Source of the DNA: JL08 sp039969355
GTDB lineage: Bacteria > Pseudomonadota > Alphaproteobacteria > Rhodobacterales > Rhodobacteraceae
Assembly: GCA_039969355.1 (NCBI GenBank)
Contig: JBDVOA010000031.1
Location: 1-64,000, forward strand
Direction of reading: 5' to 3'
Length of the DNA stretch: 64,000 nucleotides
Shown here: one piece after another, positions 1 through 7,467 of the stretch
Layout: every line of letters begins with the position of its first letter
Numbering within the stretch: position 1 is the first letter of the stretch
Position numbers and translations under genes: made by a program
Notes under the pieces: generated by a model
The model's input: the letters and a program-made list of their open reading frames with translations, nothing else
What the model was told of the DNA's origin: nothing
Database searches by the model: none

Positions 1-426
1 GCGAGCGTTTGCCTGGTATGGACGAGGCGTAGCTCGCTGGCGGCAAAAGGACGATCTTGTCTGCATCACGGTCAAAAACCCTGTGACAGAACCTCAGTGC
101 CAAAAACGGCCGTTTCTTGCCCTAAGCTACGTGGCAACCTAAGAATCCGCCATTCGTCCATCATGCAGCATCGGTCAAAGTGGGTTCAAGGCGGTCATCC
201 GACTGTCTTAATCAGATGACGGCTTTGCTGCGTTAAGCAGCCCTCTAAAAATGGAAATTAGAAGCTTTGGACCTGTATGAACGCCATCATCTGAAGCGGA
301 CGTTCGCTGCTTCATAACTGGTGAGCCGCGTGAAATCTGGGTTACGTTATATGTTTTAATTAAAGACGCGCGAAAAAGCTCATGGGCAAAGGAGCTTGCC
401 AATTCAGAAGTAATGTATTGGTACAG
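1..426. other. Window edge and unassigned flank
   Basis: No gene can be supported here. A plus-strand frame open from the window edge stops at 140-142 (46 codons) and could be the very end of a gene cut by the window, but it matches nothing I recognise. A 64-codon minus-strand frame at 208-402 has no ribosome binding site or family resemblance and is probably chance. The stretch lies downstream of the AraC-type gene, which is transcribed towards it. Confidence 0.3.
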
Positions 427-1431
427 TTATTCACTTTTAGACTTGCGATGCAGCGCGCGATACTTGGACGGCGATTTTCCAACGGCTTTTACAAATGCGC
501 GTGAAAAGTTGGATGGGTCCGAATATCCCAGATCATGTGCGATGTCCTCTGCACTTCGATCTGATTTTTTCAAGACGTTTTGAGCATATTCAATTTTGGC
601 TGCCAGTACTTCCTTTGCCGTGGTCGTTCCAAATTTTGCAAGTCGGCGGGAAAGCGTTCTGGTGTTCAAATGAACCAATCCAGCCGCATTTTCTGCGCTC
701 ATACCGCCCATCGGAACATGCTGGTGCAAAAGCATACGAAAGCTCGTCAAGAAACCGGTATCAGAAACCTCGGCCTGATTGGTCGCCGATTTTTCGATGT
801 TCGCATGTGCAGAGAGCGGGGTATTCAACCACTCCGACGGAAACTGGATTTTTGAGCCCATTTCGTCGCCTTTTAACACCTTAAGACGTTTCTTCGTCTT
901 CGGTAAGACTCTCGGGTCGCTCACAACAAGCGAAACTCGGGTGTCATCCAACTGCTCTCCCACGGCTCTTTCAATCAGTGAAAGCTTCAGACTGATCATA
1001 AACCCATCGTTTTGTGCCGGTATGATCAATGGCTTGAACTTCCGGCGCTCCCCAAACACAGCCACATCGCCTCTGATATCAAGGAACGCTGTAATGGATG
1101 ATGCCACCTGAGAGGAGAGCGTGACATAGATGGTAAGAAACTCGCCAAGAGTTCTGGCGTCGGATATCGCTTTTTGAATCATCGGCCAGCCAGTTATATC
1201 GAGGCTGGCACCGACCTTGGCACAGAAGGTTTTGTCATTGGTTATTTCAGCACAGGTTTGAAGGAACTGGTGGATGACCATCACATGAACCGTTGATCCC
1301 GGCTGCTGCACCGCAGAGAGCGTCAGGCCGACGCTTTCGAGGACGATCTCTGGGTCGATGCCCCGCACTTTCAAAGCGGACAAAAGTGGCACAATGAGTT
1401 GCAATTGAACCAATGGAAGCGAGTCGGTCAC
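427..1431 (-). CDS. AraC-family transcriptional regulator with arabinose-binding-like N-terminal domain
   Basis: A regulator of about 334 residues. The first ~190 residues resemble the arabinose-binding/dimerisation domain of the OruR/ArgR-like AraC subgroup. The last ~90 carry the two-helix-turn-helix AraC domain, with RTLSRRLAKFG in the first HTH and DIAHDLGYSDPSNFSRAF in the second, the most conserved AraC stretch. A longer frame begins with TTG at 1458, but an AGGAG sequence lies about 11 bases before the GTG at 1431, which I chose. It is divergent from the amidohydrolase at 1622, so it probably controls that cluster; the 190-bp gap holds a TGACGTCA palindrome at 1513-1520. The inducer cannot be read from the sequence. 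Confidence 0.85.
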   Translation of the reverse strand: MTDSLPLVQLQLIVPLLSALKVRGIDPEIVLESVGLTLSAVQQPGSTVHVMVIHQFLQTCAEITNDKTFCAKVGASLDITGWPMIQKAISDARTLGEFLTIYVTLSSQVASSITAFLDIRGDVAVFGERRKFKPLIIPAQNDGFMISLKLSLIERAVGEQLDDTRVSLVVSDPRVLPKTKKRLKVLKGDEMGSKIQFPSEWLNTPLSAHANIEKSATNQAEVSDTGFLTSFRMLLHQHVPMGGMSAENAAGLVHLNTRTLSRRLAKFGTTTAKEVLAAKIEYAQNVLKKSDRSAEDIAHDLGYSDPSNFSRAFVKAVGKSPSKYRALHRKSKSE

Positions 1432-1533
1432 TTGGTGCGGATCTCCTTTATTGGACAATCTCAGCAGCCGTTATATCTGTAGGTCAATGAAAATTATCCA
1501 TTACCGATCATTTGACGTCATATAATTTAACGC

Positions 1534-1563
1534 TTGTCCGAAAATGACCAGAGGTTCTAAAAT
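1534..1563 (+). promoter_or_regulatory. Possible sigma-70 promoter of the amidohydrolase cluster
   Basis: TTGTCC at 1534-1539 and TAAAAT at 1558-1563 are separated by 18 bases, placing a start point about 50 bases before the first amidohydrolase ATG. The TGACGTCA palindrome lies just upstream and could be a regulator site. This is pattern matching only. Confidence 0.3.
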
Positions 1564-1621
1564 TTCTGTGATTATATAAGGCAGCCGTCCTGAGGGACCA
1601 AAGACGAACAGGGAGTATCAC

Positions 1622-3049
1622 ATGAAAAACTGCAACTTTCTCGCTGGCGCAGTTGCCAGCTTCGTACTGACGTTTGCGCCCAGTGTTGGTGTGGCGCAAG
1701 GGGAGAAACCTGTACAAATCCTGTTCGAAAATGCGAATGTTTTTGATGGGTTCAGCCCGGATTTGATAGAAGGCGCCAATGTTCTGGTTGAGGGCAACGT
1801 TATCACACAGGTCTCGACCGATGCGATTCAGGCGCCTGACGCATTCGTCGTAGACGCGTCGGGCAAGACGATGACTCCCGGGCTGATCGACATGCATACG
1901 CACAGCGTCTTCTTTACGCCCGAGGGCACCAATACCTATTCAGACAAATGGGACGGGCCGGGCGGTGGCGCCATGGCGGCGCAAGGGCTTCGTGATGATT
2001 TCCTTATGAAGGGGTATACGACGGTTCGCGAAATCGCCGGGAACTCCCGCGGCATCGCCATGGCCTCTAAACGCGGTCTGCTCATCGCGCCCCGCATCTA
2101 TACGTCGGGTGCCGTGCTGAGCCACACTGGCGGTCATGGTGACTGGGGGGCCGGCAACGATCTGGATGTGACCGATTACGGCGCGATCATCCAGCATTCC
2201 ATGATCGTGGACAGCCCGGACGACGTGATCAAGGCGTCGCGCCGCAACTATCGCAACGGCGCACACTTTACCAAGATCATGGCCGGCGGCGGTGTTGCCA
2301 GCATCTTCGACCCGCTGGAAATCCTCGGCGCCACGAAGGAAGAAATGGAAGCGGCTGTCGATATTGCCGAGAATTACGGGACCTATGTGGCGATTCACGC
2401 CTATCATGACCGGTCCTATCAGCAAGCGCTTGACGCCGGTGTGCGAAGCTTTGAGCACGGTTTTCTGGTGAGCGAAGACATCGTCAGGCAGATGGCGGAC
2501 AAAGGCGAAGAAATCGTCTGGAGTTTCCAGTGCTATATGAGTGTTAAGTCGTTCGGATCCTATGAATCCATGCCCGATTTCTTTACCCATGAGCAAAAGC
2601 TGAAAGGTGTTGCCGTTGGCGAAGGGGCTCGCAAAGCTGCCAAGATGATGAGGGAGAACGGCGTTTTCATAACCGGCGGAGCTGACATGTTTGGCCCGGG
2701 TCTTCAGGAGATCGCAAAGGAAGACATCGTTTGCGAAGTGGAGGAGGCTGGTTTTTCGCCCGCCGAAGCCCTGAAACATTACACTGGAAATGCGGGCAAA
2801 GTCCTGAAATGGTCCGGGCCACTGGACCCATATCCGACCTACGCTCTGGGCACGATCACGCCGGACAGCTATGCCGACATTCTATTGTGGGATGGCAATC
2901 CGTTGGAGGATATCCGCCTCATTTTGGACGAGAGCAAACTGCAGTTGATTATGAAGGACGGCAGAGCCTTTAAGAACACGTTGGTTAGTACGGATGACAT
3001 CATGTATCGCCCAGGACCGGTGAAACCATCGATCACGTCTTTCCAATGA
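1622..3049 (+). CDS. Exported amidohydrolase (imidazolonepropionase/prolidase-like), copy 1
   Basis: A metal-dependent hydrolase of 475 residues with a signal peptide (cleavage probably near residue 25, VGVAQ), so it should act in the periplasm. The amidohydrolase pattern is complete: HxH at H92/H94 in GLIDMHTH, a probable carboxylated lysine K218 in FTKIMAGGG, H259 in VAIHAYHD, H279 in SFEHGF and D355 in TGGADMFG. Within this branch characterised enzymes include Xaa-Pro and Xaa-Arg/Lys dipeptidases, and imidazolonepropionases are relatives. A peptide- or amide-cleaving role is therefore the best guess, but the substrate is unknown. GGGAG precedes the ATG. The next gene is a paralogue; both probably belong to one operon divergent from the AraC gene. 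Confidence 0.85.
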   Translation: MKNCNFLAGAVASFVLTFAPSVGVAQGEKPVQILFENANVFDGFSPDLIEGANVLVEGNVITQVSTDAIQAPDAFVVDASGKTMTPGLIDMHTHSVFFTPEGTNTYSDKWDGPGGGAMAAQGLRDDFLMKGYTTVREIAGNSRGIAMASKRGLLIAPRIYTSGAVLSHTGGHGDWGAGNDLDVTDYGAIIQHSMIVDSPDDVIKASRRNYRNGAHFTKIMAGGGVASIFDPLEILGATKEEMEAAVDIAENYGTYVAIHAYHDRSYQQALDAGVRSFEHGFLVSEDIVRQMADKGEEIVWSFQCYMSVKSFGSYESMPDFFTHEQKLKGVAVGEGARKAAKMMRENGVFITGGADMFGPGLQEIAKEDIVCEVEEAGFSPAEALKHYTGNAGKVLKWSGPLDPYPTYALGTITPDSYADILLWDGNPLEDIRLILDESKLQLIMKDGRAFKNTLVSTDDIMYRPGPVKPSITSFQ

Positions 3050-3141
3050 ATGTCTCGCCAACATAGCAATGGGTCGAGATGAAGAGGCGGGACGGGTTTA
3101 ATACTTCGTACTGCGCTGCTCACAAAACTAAAGGAAACCTC

Positions 3142-4515
3142 ATGAAACACTTCGCGATTTCTGTAGCACTTTTCTCGTTTGCTACAGCGGGATACGCACA
3201 AGATGAACCAGTTCAAACGCTCTTCACGAATGTGCACGTCTTTGACGGCATAAATGAGGCCCGGATCGAGAACGCCAACGTTCTGGTTGAGGGTAATCTG
3301 ATCAAAACGGTTTCAACAGAGGCCATTGACGCAGGCGCTGCAACGGTCATCGACGGCGGTGGTCGCACTCTGACACCCGGATTTATCGACAACCACGTCC
3401 ACTTGATGTTGCCCGGGCCGACTATTCCGTCGATGGAGGCGAATAGCACCTGGGAAGACCTAGCGATTTCGGGTGTAGCCCAGGCGGAAATGTATCTGAT
3501 GCAGGGATTTACAACTGTTCGCGATGCTGGCGGCCAGAACGGTGGCCTGCAACGGGCCATCAACGCCGGAACAATCATTGGGCCGCGCGTCTACCCATCA
3601 GCGGCGTTTCTCGGCAGCCGGGGCGGGCATGCCGACTTTGCGAACTTCACTGCACCAGTCGGCGCAACCTCCAACTTTAACCGTTTGAACATGGCCCAGG
3701 AAGTCGACAACGTTGCTGATGTTCAAAAGTTCGGGCGCAATAATTTTCGTATGGGAGCCAGCCAGCTCAAGTTCATGCAGTCGGGCGGCGTCGTTTCGGC
3801 CTTTGATCCGTGGCAGCTCTTGGCGGGGTCGCCAGCAGAACTCGAAGCTGTGGTACAGGTTGCAAATGAGTATGGCAGCTATGTCATGGCACATTCATAT
3901 CGGAAGGAGGCGATCCTGAGCGCCCTGAATGCCGGTGTCCGCTCGATTGAGCACGGCTTCCAATTCGACTGCGAAATCTCTGCCCTGATGGAGGAAAAAG
4001 GCGCCTACATCACGACAAATCTAACTGCGTTTGATCCCGGATTGCTGGACATACCAGCCGTAAATTCTGTCCCCGCAAGCTTGCGCAAAGCAAAATCGGC
4101 CACCGCAGCATTTACTGACTACCTCGATAATATGCGAAAATGCCCGGCAAAGCGCGGGCATCACACAGACTGTGTTGGCGGCGTCGACGCCTGCAATATC
4201 CAGATTGCCTATGAGAAGAAACTGGCAAATGATTTCTTCGGGGCGCACACGTCACTCGTTGCGATGACGTCGGTTGGTGGCGAAATCGCGGCCATGACCG
4301 GGGATTTTATGAACCCATATCCTGAGGGCAAGCTCGGAGTGATCGAAGAGGGTGCTTACGCCGATATCTTGTTGCTTGACGGCAATCCGCTTGAGGACTT
4401 TTCGGTTGTCGGCACCGGTGACCAATGGTTCGGCGCTGATCCGCGACCGGATAGTCCCGAGACCATCCATCTGATCATGAAGGATGGCGTTATTTACAAG
4501 AACACTCTGAACTGA
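3142..4515 (+). CDS. Exported amidohydrolase (imidazolonepropionase/prolidase-like), copy 2
   Basis: A 457-residue paralogue of the preceding gene: both share FDG followed by ANVLVEGN near the N-terminus and H85/H87 in FIDNHVHLM. The metal site also has a lysine in QLKFMQSGG, HSY and SIEHGF histidines, and an aspartate in VGGVDAC. A frame runs upstream to 3079, but AAGGAAA sits before the ATG at 3142, which opens a clean signal peptide ending near residue 20 (TAGYAQ). The region before the last aspartate differs strongly from copy 1 and contains a Cys/His-rich stretch (CPAKRGHHTDC), so substrate choice has probably diverged. The reaction is likely hydrolysis of a peptide or amide bond in the periplasm; the substrate is not predictable. 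Confidence 0.83.
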   Translation: MKHFAISVALFSFATAGYAQDEPVQTLFTNVHVFDGINEARIENANVLVEGNLIKTVSTEAIDAGAATVIDGGGRTLTPGFIDNHVHLMLPGPTIPSMEANSTWEDLAISGVAQAEMYLMQGFTTVRDAGGQNGGLQRAINAGTIIGPRVYPSAAFLGSRGGHADFANFTAPVGATSNFNRLNMAQEVDNVADVQKFGRNNFRMGASQLKFMQSGGVVSAFDPWQLLAGSPAELEAVVQVANEYGSYVMAHSYRKEAILSALNAGVRSIEHGFQFDCEISALMEEKGAYITTNLTAFDPGLLDIPAVNSVPASLRKAKSATAAFTDYLDNMRKCPAKRGHHTDCVGGVDACNIQIAYEKKLANDFFGAHTSLVAMTSVGGEIAAMTGDFMNPYPEGKLGVIEEGAYADILLLDGNPLEDFSVVGTGDQWFGADPRPDSPETIHLIMKDGVIYKNTLN

Positions 4516-4585
4516 GTGATGCGCGGGGCGTTTGATTTACCTCGTCGTCCCGCGCTAATCCAAACAAATTAAAAGAGAAACAGCA

Positions 4586-5347
4586 ATGAAATCGCTGATA
4601 GTACTTGCAGTCCTTGCGGCACTTGGAAGTGCGGCCTCAGCTTCCGAGATCGTCGAATGGCCTGATCTAATCGATCAGTCAGCCCAAGTATTTGACGATC
4701 CGTATCGAGATTTGTCTTATGACGATATTGAGAGTCTGAAGACGATTGTCCTTGCGCGAGAAGCCCTTGTTCAGGGTGGGCAGACCGAAAAGCAAAAAAC
4801 AGAACTGGAACAGAAAGCACATATTGCAGAACGTCAACTTCTTGACGGTGGAGTGGATGTAGATTGGCTGATTGAACAAAGGTGGGTCGTAGCCGAGCGA
4901 CGGGAGAAAGCAGCAACAGCGGCCAATCAGAACCTTGATGGCCAGATCGTGACGCTGACGGGGTTTGCCATTGCAGCCCCAGCCGACAATGACGGAACCA
5001 CGGTAGTCTACCTAGTTCCCGAACGTGGGATGTGCAGTCATATGCCGCCGCCCAATGCCAATCAGATGATCCGTGCACGCGTCAGCAGCGATTGGCGCCC
5101 CCGATTGATGCACGAACCCGTGCGCCTGACCGGAATACTTTCGGTTGAAGAGACAAAACATTCGTTCCGCATTGTAGATGGCAACGTACCAATGCGGGCC
5201 AGCTATGTTCTTCAAGTATCAAAGACCGAGCTGTTTAAAGGCTCGACAGAAAGCATCCCAAAAACGAACGAGTGGGCGGCATCAATTGCGGAACGTCTTC
5301 GTGCGTCCGGTCAACTGCCGGGCCAGCAAAAGTTGTCAACCGATTGA
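4586..5347 (+). CDS. Exported DUF3299-family protein
   Basis: 253 residues with a signal peptide (residues 1-19, ends SAASA). Residues ~115-215 match DUF3299: a strand-rich domain with LDGQIVTLTGF, then CSHMPPPNANQ, the family hallmark (C-x-H-x-PPP-x-x-NQ). DUF3299 proteins are periplasmic or lipoprotein-like, and the conserved Cys/His suggest a ligand or metal site, but I know of no established function. The middle (~65-85) is a charged, probably helical stretch. It lies 70 bases after the second amidohydrolase. Its TGA overlaps the proposed TTG start of the next gene, so the two are probably translated together. Confidence 0.75.
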   Translation: MKSLIVLAVLAALGSAASASEIVEWPDLIDQSAQVFDDPYRDLSYDDIESLKTIVLAREALVQGGQTEKQKTELEQKAHIAERQLLDGGVDVDWLIEQRWVVAERREKAATAANQNLDGQIVTLTGFAIAAPADNDGTTVVYLVPERGMCSHMPPPNANQMIRARVSSDWRPRLMHEPVRLTGILSVEETKHSFRIVDGNVPMRASYVLQVSKTELFKGSTESIPKTNEWAASIAERLRASGQLPGQQKLSTD

Positions 5348-6219
5348 GATATTTGATTGCTCTCTTGATGACTTGCGGGCTCGCCAGCGCGGCACATGCG
5401 CAGGTTGGGCCGAATATTGATGAACTGGCCAAGGAACTGTCCAACCCCGGTGCTGCTAATGCCACCTTGAATTTTAAGCTCGAATACCGAACCTTTGACG
5501 GTGACTTGCCGGGTGCAGATGATCAGGACAGCCTGACAGCCATTTTCCAACCTGTATTTCCTTTCGTATTGAAAAACGGAAACAACCTTATCTTTCGACC
5601 CGCCTTTTCCTATGTCGTGGATCAACCCGTTGCCTCGGCGTCTGGCTTTTCGGATTTGAGCCAGTTCGGGGACATTCCTTATGATCTGCTGTATTCCTGG
5701 AACAACAGTGGCTGGACGTTCGGCGCGGGCGTTGTTGGCGCGATCCCAACAGGGAGCGGCATATCCTCTGAAAACTGGTTGCTAGGCCCAAGCTTTCTGG
5801 CTGTTAGACCAACAGACTGGGGCATCTGGGGGCTCTTCCCGTTTCACAATGAAAAGATTGGCGGCAGCGGTAACGATGCGTCGATCACGTCTTTGCAGTA
5901 CTTCTTGTTCTTCAGTCTCAAGGACGGTTGGCAGATCGGGACAGGCCCCACGATCACCTACGACTGGAACGCGGACAGCGACAACGACTGGACCGTGCCA
6001 TTCGGCCTTCAGGTCGCCAAAACTACATCAATCGGTAATCAGATCATCAAGCTGAATGCGGGCATTGAGAAGAATGTAGTCGCGCCCAATGATTTTGCAT
6101 CCGATTGGAAATTCACCCTGCAATTTAGTCCGGTCGTAAAAAACCCGTTCCAGCCTAACCCGCCGTCAATGCCGGTCGATGCGGCTACACGCGCCGCGGT
6201 GTTGGCGCCCATCCGATAG
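5344..6219 (+). CDS. Outer-membrane beta-barrel protein (phenol MetA-pathway/transporter type)
   Basis: About 291 residues if it starts at the TTG at 5344, which overlaps the preceding stop (TTGA) and opens a clean signal peptide (RYLIALL... to ASAAHAQ). A longer frame starts at 5272 but would put 24 non-export residues first. The mature part alternates aromatic and small residues (GWTFGAGVVGAIPTGS, GWQIGTGPTITYDWN), ending in a beta-strand-like LQFSPVVKNPF. This looks like the barrel family often annotated as transporter or neuromedin U and related to MetA-pathway outer-membrane proteins. A role in passage or anchoring for the exported hydrolases is inference. Confidence 0.65.
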   Translation: MRYLIALLMTCGLASAAHAQVGPNIDELAKELSNPGAANATLNFKLEYRTFDGDLPGADDQDSLTAIFQPVFPFVLKNGNNLIFRPAFSYVVDQPVASASGFSDLSQFGDIPYDLLYSWNNSGWTFGAGVVGAIPTGSGISSENWLLGPSFLAVRPTDWGIWGLFPFHNEKIGGSGNDASITSLQYFLFFSLKDGWQIGTGPTITYDWNADSDNDWTVPFGLQVAKTTSIGNQIIKLNAGIEKNVVAPNDFASDWKFTLQFSPVVKNPFQPNPPSMPVDAATRAAVLAPIR

Positions 6220-6226
6220 GGATCAC

Positions 6227-6759
6227 ATGCTAAGCAAAGCACTCTCCGCAGCTTCTTTTTTTGGTCTGCCTAGCTGGCTCTGCCATTGCACAAGGCCTCG
6301 GCGGACCATCTTCGGTTCAAGCTGAATTGCAACCGGGCGATGGGCTCACCGATCCGCTGTTCCGATCATATTTTCCCGTAAACATCGCGCCCGGCTATTT
6401 CCAGTGGAAAGAAAGGTTGGCGGAAAAGGGTTTCAGATTCAATTTTGACTATTTGGCGCTCGGTCAGACGTCAAATTCCGATTTGGGCGAAGGCGAGGCT
6501 TCAAGCGGGATCTTCCGCTTCTACGGTAATTGGAAGGCGACCGAAAACGAAAGCCTGACGTTCAAGATCGAGGATCGACATGCGTACGGCACCGTAGCAC
6601 CGCAGAACTTCGGGTTCGACAGCGGTGCTTTTGTCCATCACCGGCACGGCCTTCAATGACAACGGAACACTTCTGACAAACCTGTTTTGGACACAGCGCG
6701 CGGAGGATGGGCCATGGACGTTTCAAGTCGGCCAATGCGGACCTTTGCAGCGAAGTTAG
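6227..6759 (+). pseudogene. Broken OprB-type carbohydrate porin
   Basis: Three pieces of one reading frame are separated by frameshifts. An ATG at 6227 opens a signal peptide (MLSKALSAASFF) that shifts frame in a run of seven T at 6254-6262, continuing as VCLAGSAIAQG. The second piece has FPVNIAPGYFQWKERLAEKG and FRFNFDYLALGQTS, typical of the OprB N-terminus. A second shift in the T run near 6632-6636 moves from FDSGAF to SITGTAFNDNG and LLTNLFWTQRAEDG, again OprB-like. The frame ends at 6759, far short of the ~400 residues expected, where a gene on the other strand begins. The porin is therefore decayed and 3'-truncated. It probably once gave the adjacent hydrolase cluster an uptake route. 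Confidence 0.75.
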
Positions 6760-7271
6760 TCGGGGTGGAAATCGCGTGGTGCACAGTTTGCCGCGAGAAC
6801 GATAGCGATCCAGTTCACATCCAGCGCTAGATTAAATTGATTCAGCCACCTCTCCTGGAGCTTGTATGCCGGATGTTCCATTGCACCTGGGCACGTCCAG
6901 ATCGCTGCTGATTGCCGGTGGTGTACTAGCTCATGCAAAAGAACAGACTGGTCGTTCGGGTTTTCGGCACTCCATGGACTTACCAGAATGATCTTTGCAG
7001 TGTCTGGATCATAGAACCCTCGAGTATTGCGCCCTATGGCCATAGCTGGCTCACTAGCGTCTACGGCGGACTCACTGTCGGCAAATATTATGTTCGGCGC
7101 GTATTTACGCCTCGGCAAATCTGTCTCGCGGTCAATCCACGACTCCAGTGCTTCAACAACATCGGACAGCGATTTTGACTGACCTTTGGCATCATCAGGT
7201 ATGAAAGAAAACATGAACAAGACAGCCACCAGATATATCACTTTCTGTCCAAACTTACCCATGACAGTCAC
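6756..7271 (-). CDS. Exported small protein with HExxH zinc-protease motif (DUF6647-like)
   Basis: About 171 residues with an N-terminal hydrophobic signal (KVIYLVAVLFMFSF). LLHELVHHRQ contains HExxH, the zinc-binding and catalytic signature of gluzincin-type metallopeptidases. FYDPDTAKIILVSPWS upstream is the typical strand and loop before such a helix. CPGAMEHPAYKLQERWLNQ follows, where a glutamate could supply the third ligand. The resemblance to DUF6647 is from memory and unconfirmed. An AGGAG sits 9 bases before the GTG at 7271; an ATG at 7262 is also possible, and a longer frame reaches 7316. Its 3' end overlaps the remnant of the broken porin by four bases. Function unknown; possibly periplasmic. 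Confidence 0.6.
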   Translation of the reverse strand: MTVMGKFGQKVIYLVAVLFMFSFIPDDAKGQSKSLSDVVEALESWIDRETDLPRRKYAPNIIFADSESAVDASEPAMAIGRNTRGFYDPDTAKIILVSPWSAENPNDQSVLLHELVHHRQSAAIWTCPGAMEHPAYKLQERWLNQFNLALDVNWIAIVLAANCAPRDFHPD

Positions 7272-7467
7272 CCCGCGGATCTCCTGATTCCGCGACTTGC
7301 AAAGAAGCTGGACCATGCTGAAGCGTGTTCGCGCTCATGGTTGCGGATACCCGCAACCAATAGGTTCGTGGATCAAGAGTGTCGTGAAATCAGGGTGAAA
7401 TTAGTCTGAAATTTGCATGATACACGGCGGATGTTCCGCTTTCACGTTGGTTGCGCAAAGCTGATCG

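Noticed and set aside
208..402. 64-codon minus-strand frame near the window start
   Set aside because: No ribosome binding site, no family likeness; probably chance.
1940..2779. Long antisense frame (279 codons) under amidohydrolase copy 1
   Set aside because: The plus-strand gene has full family motifs and the antisense residues (many His and Arg) look like a codon shadow.
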